In this document: positions 54,926 to 63,545 of the stretch, piece after piece
Position numbering within the stretch: position 1 is the first letter of the stretch
Layout: the number at the start of each line of letters is the position of its first letter
Assembly: GCF_009907385.1 (NCBI RefSeq)
Contig: NZ_JAAATR010000033.1
Span: 248,001-312,000 of the forward strand
DNA length: 64,000 nt
DNA from: Atlantibacter hermannii
GTDB taxonomy: Bacteria; Pseudomonadota; Gammaproteobacteria; Enterobacterales; Enterobacteriaceae
Direction of reading: 5' to 3'
The notes under the pieces: model-generated
What the model saw: only the letters and a program-made list of their open reading frames with translations
Told to the model about the DNA's origin: nothing
Database searches by the model: none
Translations under genes and position numbers: made by a program

Positions 54926-56500
54926 ATGATGAAACCCGCCACCTTTATCTATGTGCTGTTGGTGATGCTGCTGCTTCCGGCACGCGCATGGGCCGCCGCT
55001 GGCGATGATTTCGGACGCGCCAACCGCGCCGAACAGGCGAAAATGCTGGAAGCCTGGGGCAATGCGCCCGAACCCAGCCGATTACCGTTTTTGAAAGCGC
55101 TGGCCGCCGAGCGGGTGGTGCTGGATAGCCGGAAACAGGTTTTTGACGCCAGCGCCGGAAATTTAACGCCGCTGGGCGATGCCGCAGAGCCTGCGGGCGA
55201 TACCCAAAAGCTGCGCCTGACTAACCGGCTGCGTAATCTGGCGACGGCGGCGCTGGCGTCTCACTATCTGGTGAGTGACAACGTCACGGAAAGGTTGCGC
55301 GCCGCGCAGACGCTACAGCGCGACGCCAGCCCGGAGATGGCCTCGCTGCTGGAAACGCGCCGTCAGCAGGAAACCGACGGCGCGGTGCGCGAGGCGCTGA
55401 TTACCGCGCTGGCGCTGCTGAATCTCACCGACCCGCAGCCCGCCGTCCGTCTGGCGGCGGCCAGACAGCTGGAGAACTCCGGATCGCCGCAGGTGCAGGC
55501 GCGGCTGCAACCGTTAACCGATCCGCACACGGAACGCGACGCCGACGTGCGCGCCCAGGCGGAAAAAAGCGTGCAGGCCATCGGCCAGCGCCTGATGTGG
55601 GGCGAACTGGCGGGCCAGGCGTTTATGGGCCTGTCGCTGGGGTCGATTCTGCTGCTGGCGGCGCTGGGCCTCGCCATCACCTACGGCCTGCTGGGGGTCA
55701 TCAATATGGCCCACGGCGAAATGCTGATGCTCGGCGCGTACAGTACCTGGCTTACCCAGAACGCTTTCGCCGCCTGGGCGCCGCAGTGGCTGGCGCTCTA
55801 TCCGCTGGTGGCGCTGCCGGTGGCGTTCCTGGTCACGGCGGGGATAGGCATGACGCTGGAACGCAGCGTGATCCGCCATTTATACGGTCGTCCGCTGGAA
55901 ACGCTGCTCGCCACCTGGGGCATCAGCCTGATGCTGATCCAGCTTGTGCGCATGGCGTTTGGCGCGCAGAACGTCGAGGTGGCGAACCCGGCGTGGCTCT
56001 CCGGCGGCATTCAGGTGTTGCCGAACCTGATCCTGCCGTGGAACCGGGTGGCGGTGATTGGTTTTGTGCTGCTGGTACTGGCCTTTACCTGGCTGTTGCT
56101 CAACCGCACCCGGCTGGGGATGAACGTACGGGCAGTGACGCAAAACCGCGCCATGGCGGCGTGCTGCGGCGTGCCGGAAGGGCGCGTGGATATGCTGGCG
56201 TTCGGCCTCGGCTCCGGCATCGCCGGGCTGGGCGGCGTGGCGCTGTCGCAGCTCGGCAACGTCGGCCCGGAACTCGGCCAGGGCTACATCATCGATTCAT
56301 TTTTAGTGGTGGTGCTGGGCGGCGTCGGCCAGCTGGCGGGCAGCGTGGCGGCGGCGTTCAGCCTCGGTATCCTGAATAAAATCCTCGAACCGCAGCTTGG
56401 CGCGGTGCTGGGCAAAATTCTGATCCTGCTGCTGATTGTGCTGTTTATCCAGAAACGCCCGCAGGGCCTGTTCGCACTCAAAGGGAGGGTTGTTGAATGA
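54926..56500 (+). CDS. urtB: Urea ABC transporter permease UrtB
   Basis: LivH-type permease with a long N-terminal part, 524 residues. Residues 1-23 are a signal peptide (ending PARAWAAA), 25-225 form a helical periplasmic domain with repeats (TERLRAAQTLQRDASPEMAS and later copies), and 230-524 the membrane permease (GLAITYGLLGVINMAHGEML). This extended form is usual for UrtB of proteobacteria. Start ATGATG after GGAGACCTG. It overlaps urtC by 4 bases. Confidence 0.9.
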   Translation: MMKPATFIYVLLVMLLLPARAWAAAGDDFGRANRAEQAKMLEAWGNAPEPSRLPFLKALAAERVVLDSRKQVFDASAGNLTPLGDAAEPAGDTQKLRLTNRLRNLATAALASHYLVSDNVTERLRAAQTLQRDASPEMASLLETRRQQETDGAVREALITALALLNLTDPQPAVRLAAARQLENSGSPQVQARLQPLTDPHTERDADVRAQAEKSVQAIGQRLMWGELAGQAFMGLSLGSILLLAALGLAITYGLLGVINMAHGEMLMLGAYSTWLTQNAFAAWAPQWLALYPLVALPVAFLVTAGIGMTLERSVIRHLYGRPLETLLATWGISLMLIQLVRMAFGAQNVEVANPAWLSGGIQVLPNLILPWNRVAVIGFVLLVLAFTWLLLNRTRLGMNVRAVTQNRAMAACCGVPEGRVDMLAFGLGSGIAGLGGVALSQLGNVGPELGQGYIIDSFLVVVLGGVGQLAGSVAAAFSLGILNKILEPQLGAVLGKILILLLIVLFIQKRPQGLFALKGRVVE

Positions 56501-57573
56501 TTAGCCTGCCGTTATCCACCGCCGCCACCCGGCGGCGACCCAGACTGAGCCTGGCGCTCGGCGGCGCGATCCTGGCGGCGCTGCTGGTGCTGCCGTTCCT
56601 GGCGCTGCTGCCCGCCGCGCATCCGCTGCACCTGTCGGAATGGATGCTGACGCTGGTGGGCAAAATCCTCTGCTACGCGATCATGGCGGTGGCGCTGGAT
56701 CTGGTCTGGGGCTATGCCGGGATGCTGTCGCTGGGCCACGGGCTGTTTTTCGCCCTCGGCGGCTACGCGATGGGGATGTATTTAATGCGCCAGGCCGCCG
56801 GCGACGGGCTGCCGGGGTTTATGAGTTTCCTGTCCTGGAGCGAATTGCCCTGGTACTGGTTCGGCACCAGCAGCTTTTTCTGGACGCTGATGCTGATTGT
56901 GCTGGTGCCGGGCCTGCTGGCGCTGCTGTTCGGCTACTTCGCGTTTCGCTCGAAAATCAAAGGCGTGTATTTCTCGATCATGACCCAGGCGCTGACCTGG
57001 GCCGGGATGCTGCTGTTTTTCCGCAACGAAACCGGCTTCGGCGGCAATAACGGGTTTACCGGTTTCACCACGCTGCTGGGGATGCCGGTGACCGCCACCG
57101 GGACGCGCATTGGGCTGTTTGTCGCCACGGTGCTGGTGTTAACCCTCAGCCTGACAATCGGCTGGCTACTGGCGAAGAGCAAGCTTGGCCGGGTGCTGAC
57201 GGCGGTGCGCGACGCGGAAAGCCGCCTGACGTTTTGCGGCTACGATCCCAAAGGTTTCAAGCTGCTGGTCTGGACGCTGTCGGCGGTGCTGTGCGGGCTG
57301 GCGGGCGCGTTGTATGTGCCGCAGGTGGGGATCATTAACCCCGGCGAAATGTCGCCCACCAACTCTATCGAGGCGGCGATTTGGGTGGCGCTGGGCGGGC
57401 GCGGCACGCTGATTGGCCCGGTGATTGGCGCAGGGCTGGTCAACGGTGCGAAGAGCCTGTTCACCGTGGCGATGCCTGAGTACTGGCTGCTGTTCCTGGG
57501 GCTGATGTTTATTCTGGTGACGCGCTTTTTACCGCGCGGCGTGGTGGGTCTGATCAAGCGAGGCAGGCAATGA
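56497..57573 (+). CDS. urtC: Urea ABC transporter permease UrtC
   Basis: LivM-type permease, 358 residues, about nine membrane helices. Typical segments are DLVWGYAGMLSLGHGLFFAL and GRVLTAVRDAESRLTFCGYD, the latter the cytoplasmic loop for the ATPases. It forms the membrane channel with UrtB. Overlaps of 4 bases on both sides (urtB and urtD) show translational coupling. Confidence 0.92.
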   Translation: MISLPLSTAATRRRPRLSLALGGAILAALLVLPFLALLPAAHPLHLSEWMLTLVGKILCYAIMAVALDLVWGYAGMLSLGHGLFFALGGYAMGMYLMRQAAGDGLPGFMSFLSWSELPWYWFGTSSFFWTLMLIVLVPGLLALLFGYFAFRSKIKGVYFSIMTQALTWAGMLLFFRNETGFGGNNGFTGFTTLLGMPVTATGTRIGLFVATVLVLTLSLTIGWLLAKSKLGRVLTAVRDAESRLTFCGYDPKGFKLLVWTLSAVLCGLAGALYVPQVGIINPGEMSPTNSIEAAIWVALGGRGTLIGPVIGAGLVNGAKSLFTVAMPEYWLLFLGLMFILVTRFLPRGVVGLIKRGRQ

Positions 57574-58370
57574 TGCAACCGGATGAAGGACTGTTCACCC
57601 GTCAACAAATGACCGATCGGTATCGCGCGCAAACCGACCCGGTACTGCAACTGGAGAACATTAACGTCAGCTTCGACGGCTTTAAGGCGCTGACCGATCT
57701 CAGTTTGCAGATTGGCGTGGGTGAGCTGCGCTGCATTATCGGCCCTAACGGCGCGGGCAAAACCACGCTGATGGACGTGATCACCGGCAAAACCCGGCCC
57801 CAGAGCGGACGGGCGATTTACGACCAGTCCACCGACCTGACCGCGCTGTCGTCGATAGATATCGCCCGTCAGGGCATCGGACGCAAATTCCAGAAGCCGA
57901 CGGTGTTTGAGGCGCTGAGCGTGTTTGAAAACCTCGAACTGGCGCAAAAAGGCGACAAGTCGGTGTGGGGCACGCTGCGGGCGCGTCTCAGCGGCGAAAA
58001 GCGCGACCGCATCGACGAGATGTTAAGCTTGCTGCGGCTGAATGCCGAACGCCAGCGCCCGGCGGGCACCTTATCCCACGGGCAAAAGCAGTTTCTGGAA
58101 ATCGGCATGCTGCTGATTCAGGAGCCGCACCTGCTGCTGCTCGATGAGCCGGCGGCGGGCATGACCGACGCAGAAACCGAATACAGCGCCGAGCTGTTCC
58201 GCGCCCTGGCAGGAAAACATTCATTGATGGTGGTGGAACACGATATGGGTTTTGTTGAAACCATCGCCGACCGGGTGACGGTGCTGCATCAGGGCCAGGT
58301 GCTGGCGGAAGGATCGTTGCGCGACGTGCAGAACAACGAGCAGGTTATCGACGTCTATTTAGGGCGTTAA
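57570..58370 (+). CDS. urtD: Urea ABC transporter ATPase UrtD
   Basis: LivG-type ATPase, 266 residues. Walker A is GPNGAGKTT (about residues 55-63), the signature LSHGQKQFLEIGMLL, and Walker B LLLLDEPAAGMTD with the switch VVEHDMGFVE. The N-terminal extension of about 25 residues is common in UrtD. It pairs with UrtE to drive the UrtBC channel. Confidence 0.92.
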   Translation: MMQPDEGLFTRQQMTDRYRAQTDPVLQLENINVSFDGFKALTDLSLQIGVGELRCIIGPNGAGKTTLMDVITGKTRPQSGRAIYDQSTDLTALSSIDIARQGIGRKFQKPTVFEALSVFENLELAQKGDKSVWGTLRARLSGEKRDRIDEMLSLLRLNAERQRPAGTLSHGQKQFLEIGMLLIQEPHLLLLDEPAAGMTDAETEYSAELFRALAGKHSLMVVEHDMGFVETIADRVTVLHQGQVLAEGSLRDVQNNEQVIDVYLGR

Positions 58371-58379
58371 GGAGCAGGA

Positions 58380-59078
58380 ATGTTAACAGTCAGCGGTCTG
58401 AATCAGTATTACGGCGGCAGCCATATTCTGCGCGGCGTGTCGTTTGAGGTGCAGCCGGGGCAGGTTACCTGCCTGCTGGGGCGTAACGGCGTGGGGAAAA
58501 GCACCCTGCTGAAGTGCCTGATGGGGCTGATTGCCGCCCGTTCCGGCGACGTCCTCTTTCAGGATAAAAACATCACGCGCCTGAAGCCGCACCAGCGGGT
58601 GCGGGCGGGTATGGCCTACGTGCCGCAGGGCCGGGAAATTTTCCCGCGCTTAACGGTGGAGGAAAACCTGCTGATGGGGCTGTCGCGCTTTTCAGGCCGC
58701 GACGCGCGTACCGTTCCCGATGAGATCTACGCGCTGTTCCCGGTGCTGCATGAAATGAAACAGCGGCGCGGCGGCGATCTCTCCGGCGGCCAGCAGCAAC
58801 AGCTGGCGATTGGCCGGGCGCTGGCCTGCCGCCCACAACTGCTGATCCTGGATGAACCGACGGAAGGCATCCAGCCTTCGGTGATTAAACAGATCGGCGC
58901 GGTGATTGCCGAGCTGGCGAAGCGCGGGGATATGGCGATATTGCTGGTGGAGCAGTTTTACGACTTCGCCGCTGAACTGGCGGACAGCTACCTGGTGATG
59001 TCGCGCGGCGAAATCATCCAGCGCGGCGCGGGCAGCCAGATGGAGCAGGAAGGGGTCAGGGGGCTGGTGGCGATTTAG
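58380..59078 (+). CDS. urtE: Urea ABC transporter ATPase UrtE
   Basis: LivF-type ATPase, 232 residues. Walker A is GRNGVGKST (about residues 34-42), the signature LSGGQQQQLAIGRAL, and Walker B LLILDEPTEGIQP. It is 9 bases after urtD, with GGAGCAGGA before the ATG. The TAG stop codon is part of the left arm of the operon terminator. Confidence 0.92.
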   Translation: MLTVSGLNQYYGGSHILRGVSFEVQPGQVTCLLGRNGVGKSTLLKCLMGLIAARSGDVLFQDKNITRLKPHQRVRAGMAYVPQGREIFPRLTVEENLLMGLSRFSGRDARTVPDEIYALFPVLHEMKQRRGGDLSGGQQQQLAIGRALACRPQLLILDEPTEGIQPSVIKQIGAVIAELAKRGDMAILLVEQFYDFAAELADSYLVMSRGEIIQRGAGSQMEQEGVRGLVAI

Positions 59079-59106
59079 GCCGGGCAAAGGCCCGGCCTGT
59101 TTTTGT
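59077..59106 (+). terminator. Terminator of the urea operon
   Basis: A perfect 9-base GC-rich stem (AGGCCGGGC with GCCCGGCCT, loop AAAG), then GTTTTTG. Its left arm begins inside the urtE stop codon. It also separates the operon from convergent ydeE. Confidence 0.9.
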
Positions 59107-59110
59107 ACAT

Positions 59111-60301
59111 TTAAATACCTGTCGTTATCGCTTCAGGCCCTGGCGCGCGCATCCCTTTCAGCATCAGCAGGTATGCGCCCAACGTTGCCACCATCAGGAT
59201 CGCGAACAGCGACCAGGGCGGCAGGTGAGTCAGGATCACCCCGGTCAGCAGCGGGTTGAGCGCCCCGCCCAGCCAGCCCAGCGACTGGGCGGAGAAATAG
59301 CTGGCTTTCAGGCCGTTGGGCGCGATGTTGTCCACCAGCATATATTCCCCTGGCGCGTAGATCAGCTCCCCGAAGGTAAACACGGCGGCGGATAATCCCC
59401 ACAGCCACAGATTGCCTCCGGAAATCATAAAGCCGCCCAGCCCCAGCAGGAAAAACAGCGTCCCTAATAGCATCAGGCGCTTGAGATTCTCGGCGCGAAT
59501 GCGCTTCCCGACCAGGTATTGCAGCGATACCACTACCGCCGCGTTCACCGGCAGTACCACGCCGATTACGGTTTCCGCCAGCCGATTGTCCGCCACTACC
59601 ATTACGTATTGCGCAATGCAGGAGGCGAAAGATCCAAACACCAGCGAGCCGAGAAACGCCGACAGGGTAAAGTAAATCAGCGCGCGATCCTGCAACAGGA
59701 CGGCGATGGCGCTGCGCTTTTCGGCCTGGCTATCCGGACTGGTGTGCAGCGGCTTAACGCAGCACTGGATCAGGACAAAGGGGATCGAACTGCAGAGGGC
59801 CGCCAGCCAGAACGGCATATTGACCCCGTACAGCAGTAGCCAGGTGCCGAGCGGCGGCCCGACGGTCCAGCCGATATTCAAAAAGGTGTAGTTCAGCGAA
59901 AAGACTTTGGCTTTTACCGCCGGGGTCAGGGTATCGGAAAAATAGCTTTTCAATACCGTGGCGAACACCGAATAGGCGCAGTTCACCAGCGAAAACCAGG
60001 CCACCACCAGCGCGGCGTTGTGGGTCAGGGGGATTGCGATAAAGCCGCCGACAAACACCGCGATGGCCAGCAGCATATAACGTTTTTTCTCGAAGCGGTC
60101 GGCCAGAATGCCGAATCCGAGGCTAAAGAACACGCCCACCGTCAGGGCGATACTCATGGCGATACCAATCTCATCCACCGGCATCGCGTACTGGCGGTTG
60201 AGGTAGATGGTCATAAAGGGCAGCGTCGCGCCGCGACCGATGGTTAACAGAAGCGACGAGGCGAGCAGTGCGCCGATTGATAATGTGTGCCTGGGCTGCA
60301 T
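59111..60301 (-). CDS. ydeE: MFS transporter YdeE (dipeptide/arabinose efflux)
   Basis: Major facilitator of 396 residues with 12 helices. Motif A is GILADRFEKKRYMLL after helix 2, and the N-terminal helix has LTIGRGATLPFM. In E. coli YdeE exports dipeptides. It lies between the urea operon and eamA; ydeE, eamA and marBARC adjoin in E. coli as well, so this marks the return to conserved backbone. It converges on urtE across the shared terminator. Confidence 0.88.
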   Translation of the reverse strand: MQPRHTLSIGALLASSLLLTIGRGATLPFMTIYLNRQYAMPVDEIGIAMSIALTVGVFFSLGFGILADRFEKKRYMLLAIAVFVGGFIAIPLTHNAALVVAWFSLVNCAYSVFATVLKSYFSDTLTPAVKAKVFSLNYTFLNIGWTVGPPLGTWLLLYGVNMPFWLAALCSSIPFVLIQCCVKPLHTSPDSQAEKRSAIAVLLQDRALIYFTLSAFLGSLVFGSFASCIAQYVMVVADNRLAETVIGVVLPVNAAVVVSLQYLVGKRIRAENLKRLMLLGTLFFLLGLGGFMISGGNLWLWGLSAAVFTFGELIYAPGEYMLVDNIAPNGLKASYFSAQSLGWLGGALNPLLTGVILTHLPPWSLFAILMVATLGAYLLMLKGMRAPGPEAITTGI

Positions 60302-60500
60302 ATTGTGATCTTTTTGTCATTGGCAGTGAGATGTGCTGCGGTTGTGATGCCCTCAAGCAATACCACGGCGTACCGGCGTTGTACACCCAGCCTGTTGTTC
60401 TGACGTGCTTTTTAACGAGGCATATTTTGGTGGTCCCTTTTTGTAAAGATTTGCGGTAGGGTGAAGTGTTAACAATTATTTAATTATTTTGGGGCAGGGT

Positions 60501-61397
60501 ATGACACGAAAAGATGGGCTACTGGCGCTGCTGGTGGTGACGGTATGGGGAGTCAATTTTGTCGTCATCAAGTGGGGGCTGCACGCGATGCCGCCGCTGC
60601 TGTTGGCAGGGTTACGTTTTCTGCTGGTGGCCTTTCCGGCGCTGTTTTTCGTTGCCCGTCCGAAAGTCCCGCTGCGCCTGTTGCTGGGCTACGGGTTGAC
60701 CATCAGCTTTGGGCAGTTCGCCTTTCTGTTCTGCGCGATTAAGTTTGGCATGCCTGCCGGGCTGGCCTCGCTGGTGCTCCAGGCGCAGGCGTTTTTCACC
60801 ATCATTCTCGGCGCGCTGACCTTTGGCGAACGTTTGCAGCCGCGCCAGCTGGCGGGGATTCTGCTGGCGGTGGTGGGGGTGCTGGTGCTGATTGAAGACA
60901 GCCTCACCGGCGAGCACGTGCCGCTGCTGGGCTTTATGCTGACGCTGGGCGGCGCATTTAGCTGGGCCTGCGGCAATATTTTTAATAAGAAGATCATGCA
61001 GCATGAAGCGCGCCCGGCGGTGATGTCGCTGGTCGTCTGGAGCGCCCTGATCCCCATCGCGCCGTTCCTGGTCGCCAGTATGCTGCTGGATGGCCCCACC
61101 ACGGTGGTGCTGAGCCTGATGCACATCGATATGGTGACCATTTTATCGCTGCTGTACCTGGCGTTTGGCGCGACGATTGTCGGCTACGGGATTTGGGGCA
61201 CGCTGTTAGGGCGTTATGAAACCTGGCGCGTGGCGCCGCTGTCGCTGCTGGTGCCGGTGGTGGGGCTGGCGAGCGCCGCGCTGCTGTTAGGCGAGACGCT
61301 GTCATGGCTACAGATGTGCGGGGCGGTGCTGATTATGGGCGGGCTGTATATCAACGTGTTTGGCTTCCCGATGGCGCGTAAGGCGCGCAAAGCCTGA
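60501..61397 (+). CDS. eamA: O-acetylserine/cysteine exporter EamA
   Basis: Drug/metabolite transporter, 298 residues with ten helices in two repeats (VWGVNFVVIKWGLHAMPPLL near the start; WRVAPLSLLVPVVGLASAAL in the second repeat). In E. coli it exports cysteine and O-acetylserine. The ATG at 60501 follows GGGGCAGGG; an in-frame TTG at 60489 is less likely. It is divergent from ydeE and converges on marB, as in E. coli. The 199-base upstream region holds both divergent promoters. Confidence 0.92.
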   Translation: MTRKDGLLALLVVTVWGVNFVVIKWGLHAMPPLLLAGLRFLLVAFPALFFVARPKVPLRLLLGYGLTISFGQFAFLFCAIKFGMPAGLASLVLQAQAFFTIILGALTFGERLQPRQLAGILLAVVGVLVLIEDSLTGEHVPLLGFMLTLGGAFSWACGNIFNKKIMQHEARPAVMSLVVWSALIPIAPFLVASMLLDGPTTVVLSLMHIDMVTILSLLYLAFGATIVGYGIWGTLLGRYETWRVAPLSLLVPVVGLASAALLLGETLSWLQMCGAVLIMGGLYINVFGFPMARKARKA

Positions 61398-61430
61398 ATG
61401 TGCAGGCGGGCGCAACGCCCGCCGCTAAAC

Positions 61431-61634
61431 TCAGTTGTAGTATGCCACCCCAAGCTCATCGGATTTATCGCTGCCCGCGCCGCGATGATTAAAATCATAC
61501 GGCGAGGTGCAGTGGGTGGTGGAGGTCAGCATCGGGTCGCGGGCTTCCTGATGGCTGAAGCCGGTGGATTGCTCCGCCGCAGCAGAGCCTGTCGCCAGTA
61601 CCAGCAGGGCGCAGGCTGCTAAGACGTATTTCAT
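61431..61634 (-). CDS. marB: MarB, periplasmic modulator of the mar operon
   Basis: Small secreted protein, 67 residues, with a signal peptide (residues 1-20, ending TGSAAA). The C-terminal GSDKSDELGVAYYN matches the conserved end of E. coli MarB; the middle differs. MarB lowers marA expression from the periplasm in E. coli. The ATG at 61634 follows GAGGAAATC. Last gene of marRAB, 41 bases after marA. Confidence 0.85.
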   Translation of the reverse strand: MKYVLAACALLVLATGSAAAEQSTGFSHQEARDPMLTSTTHCTSPYDFNHRGAGSDKSDELGVAYYN

Positions 61635-61675
61635 GATTTCCTCAGTCACGTACAACACGTGAAGTTATTGCAGGT

Positions 61676-62050
61676 TTAATGGTTGATTCTGTGCAGATAC
61701 AGCGCATCGTTCGCGGTGGCATTCACGCGGAACTTATGCGGCGGCAGCGAAAAATAGTTCTTGAAGGTGCGGGTCAGGGTTTGCTGCGATTCAAACCCAT
61801 AGCGCTCCGCCAAAAACAGAATTGGCTCGTTGCTGCTTTTCAACTGCCGGGCGATTTCCGTCAGTTTGCGATTGCGGATGTACTGGCCTAATGAATGACC
61901 GGTTTCTTTTTTGAACATCCGTTGCAGGTGCCATTTCGAGTAACCCGAACGTTCGGACACCTTCTCCAGTGACAGTGGGGACTCCAGATTCTCTTCAATC
62001 CAGTCCAAAATGCTATGAATCGTCACCGCATCATTGTTACGTCTGGACAT
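61676..62050 (-). CDS. marA: Transcriptional activator MarA
   Basis: AraC/XylS-family activator of 124 residues with two helix-turn-helix units ([20 protein letters not shown] and [15 protein letters not shown]). It binds marbox DNA and activates acrAB, tolC, micF and its own operon, giving multidrug and stress tolerance. Near-identical to E. coli MarA except for the last 15 residues. It lies 17 bases after marR. Confidence 0.95.
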   Translation of the reverse strand: MSRRNNDAVTIHSILDWIEENLESPLSLEKVSERSGYSKWHLQRMFKKETGHSLGQYIRNRKLTEIARQLKSSNEPILFLAERYGFESQQTLTRTFKNYFSLPPHKFRVNATANDALYLHRINH

Positions 62051-62067
62051 CGTCTTATCTCCGTCGG

Positions 62068-62502
62068 TTACGGCAGAACCTTCTTGAGCAGGTATTCAAG
62101 GGTTGCCACTTCTTCTGCCGTCATATTTTTAGTTAATTCTTGATGCAGGGTTTGCCCTACTAATTGATGACATTGCTCACACAGCGCCGCGCCTTCCGGG
62201 GTCAGCTGGATCAGTACGCCGCGCTTGTCGTTGGGGTTCGGCAAACGTGCGATCCAGCCTTTGCTGACCAGGCGGTCAAGCATGCGGGTTAGGGCGCCTA
62301 AATCTACGGAAAGCACCTTTTTCAGCTCCACCGGCGTAATGGAACCTCCACAGCGGATGGAACACAGCACTTTGAACTGCGCGGCGGTGATATCCAGCGG
62401 GGAGAGGTAGTCATTAAGCAAACGATCTTTTTTCTGATTCACCAGATGGATCAGGCGACCCAGCGGGATGATGTTATTAAACAGATCGTCAGGATTGTTC
62501 AC
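62068..62502 (-). CDS. marR: Repressor MarR
   Basis: Winged-helix repressor of 144 residues, which senses phenolic compounds and copper-driven cysteine oxidation. The recognition region is [19 protein letters not shown]. The start is a GTG at 62502, giving the E. coli length; the ATG at 62532 would reach into the operator. The cysteine in [10 protein letters not shown] aligns with E. coli Cys47 and Cys51, and one in CEQCHQLV with Cys111. E. coli Cys80 (LVCKGW) is Ser here (LVSKGW). Confidence 0.93.
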   Translation of the reverse strand: MNNPDDLFNNIIPLGRLIHLVNQKKDRLLNDYLSPLDITAAQFKVLCSIRCGGSITPVELKKVLSVDLGALTRMLDRLVSKGWIARLPNPNDKRGVLIQLTPEGAALCEQCHQLVGQTLHQELTKNMTAEEVATLEYLLKKVLP

Positions 62503-62507
62503 AGTGG

Positions 62508-62520
62508 TTGCCCAGGCAAG
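62508..62520 (-). promoter_or_regulatory. MarR operator site II
   Basis: The minus strand reads CTTGCCTGGGCAA, ending 5 bases before the GTG start of marR. It matches E. coli marO site II position and sequence. Confidence 0.85.
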
Positions 62521-62537
62521 TAGATTAGTCACGGCAG

Positions 62538-62566
62538 ATATTATTGCCCAGGCAAATATAAGTCAA
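62538..62566 (-). promoter_or_regulatory. marRAB promoter with MarR operator site I in the spacer
   Basis: The minus strand carries TTGACT (62561-62566), a 17-base spacer and TAATAT (62538-62543). The spacer contains the MarR site TTTGCCTGGGCAA at 62544-62556, as in E. coli marO. Confidence 0.9.
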
Positions 62567-62580
62567 CCGAATGGATTTAA

Positions 62581-62600
62581 GATGACACGATCTGCTAAAA
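62581..62600 (-). promoter_or_regulatory. Marbox upstream of marRAB
   Basis: The minus strand reads TTTTAGCAGATCGTGTCATC, close to the E. coli mar marbox (TTTAGCAAAACGTGGCATC), 14 bases before the -35 box. MarA, SoxS and Rob would bind here. Confidence 0.8.
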
Positions 62601-62766
62601 CGTTTCATAAGTTAAACTTTTCACGGCGAAATGTTACCCACTCATCAACGCCTTCAGGTTATTCACCGGGTTTGTAAAGACGGCGACGAAACTTTACGCT
62701 TTGAGGAGAGTATCCCGGCGCGGGCATCCTTATACTTCGCCTGCCATTTACCGTAAGAGGATTGAT

Positions 62767-63438
62767 ATGCTGGAATTATTTAAGGCCCTGGGTCTGGGGC
62801 TGGTGGTGCTGTTACCCCTGGCGAACCCGCTGACCACCGTGGCGCTTTTTTTAGGCTTGTCCGGCCATATGAGCAGCGCCGAGCGTAACCGCACCGCGCT
62901 GATGACGTCGATTAACGTGGTGGTGATTATGCTGGTGGCGTGGTACGCCGGTCAGCTGGTCATGGACACCTTCGGGATTTCGATTCCCGGTCTGCGTATT
63001 GCGGGCGGGCTGATTGTGGCGTTTATCGGTTTCCGGATGCTGTTTCCTGCGCCAAAAGGCCACGACGCGCCGGAGGTCCAGAGCAAAACCGAAGAGATCA
63101 GCAAAGAGCCGGATACCAATATCGCGTTCGTGCCGCTGGCGATGCCCAGCACCGCCGGGCCGGGCACCATCGCGATGATCATCAGCTCTGCCTCCACGCT
63201 GCGCCATTCCGACGCCTTTCCGGCCTGGATTATCGCCGTTGCGCCGCCGCTGCTGTTTATAATTGTCGGCATTATCCTGTGGGGCAGCCTGCGCAGTTCC
63301 GGGGCGGTGATGCGCGTAGTGGGTAAGGGCGGCATTGAAGCCATTTCGCGCCTGATGGGCTTTCTGCTGGTTTGTATGGGCGTGCAGTTTATTATTAACG
63401 GCGTGCTGGAGATTGTGAGCAGCTATCACGGAGGATAA
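62767..63438 (+). CDS. marC: Inner membrane protein MarC
   Basis: UPF0056/MarC-family protein of 223 residues with six membrane helices. Conserved segments are [40 protein letters not shown] and [18 protein letters not shown]. It is divergent from marRAB as in E. coli. Despite the name, no role in drug resistance has been shown for it. The ATG at 62767 follows AAGAGGAT; the frame is open further upstream. Confidence 0.93.
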   Translation: MLELFKALGLGLVVLLPLANPLTTVALFLGLSGHMSSAERNRTALMTSINVVVIMLVAWYAGQLVMDTFGISIPGLRIAGGLIVAFIGFRMLFPAPKGHDAPEVQSKTEEISKEPDTNIAFVPLAMPSTAGPGTIAMIISSASTLRHSDAFPAWIIAVAPPLLFIIVGIILWGSLRSSGAVMRVVGKGGIEAISRLMGFLLVCMGVQFIINGVLEIVSSYHGG

Positions 63439-63545
63439 GGGATGCGCGCAAGCTGGCTGAGTGATGTGGCTGCAGGACGGTTATCACGCCCGCCTGACCC
63501 GGAACCCGTGGTTCAGCAGGCAGGAGAGCGTGATGAAAAGCGTGT

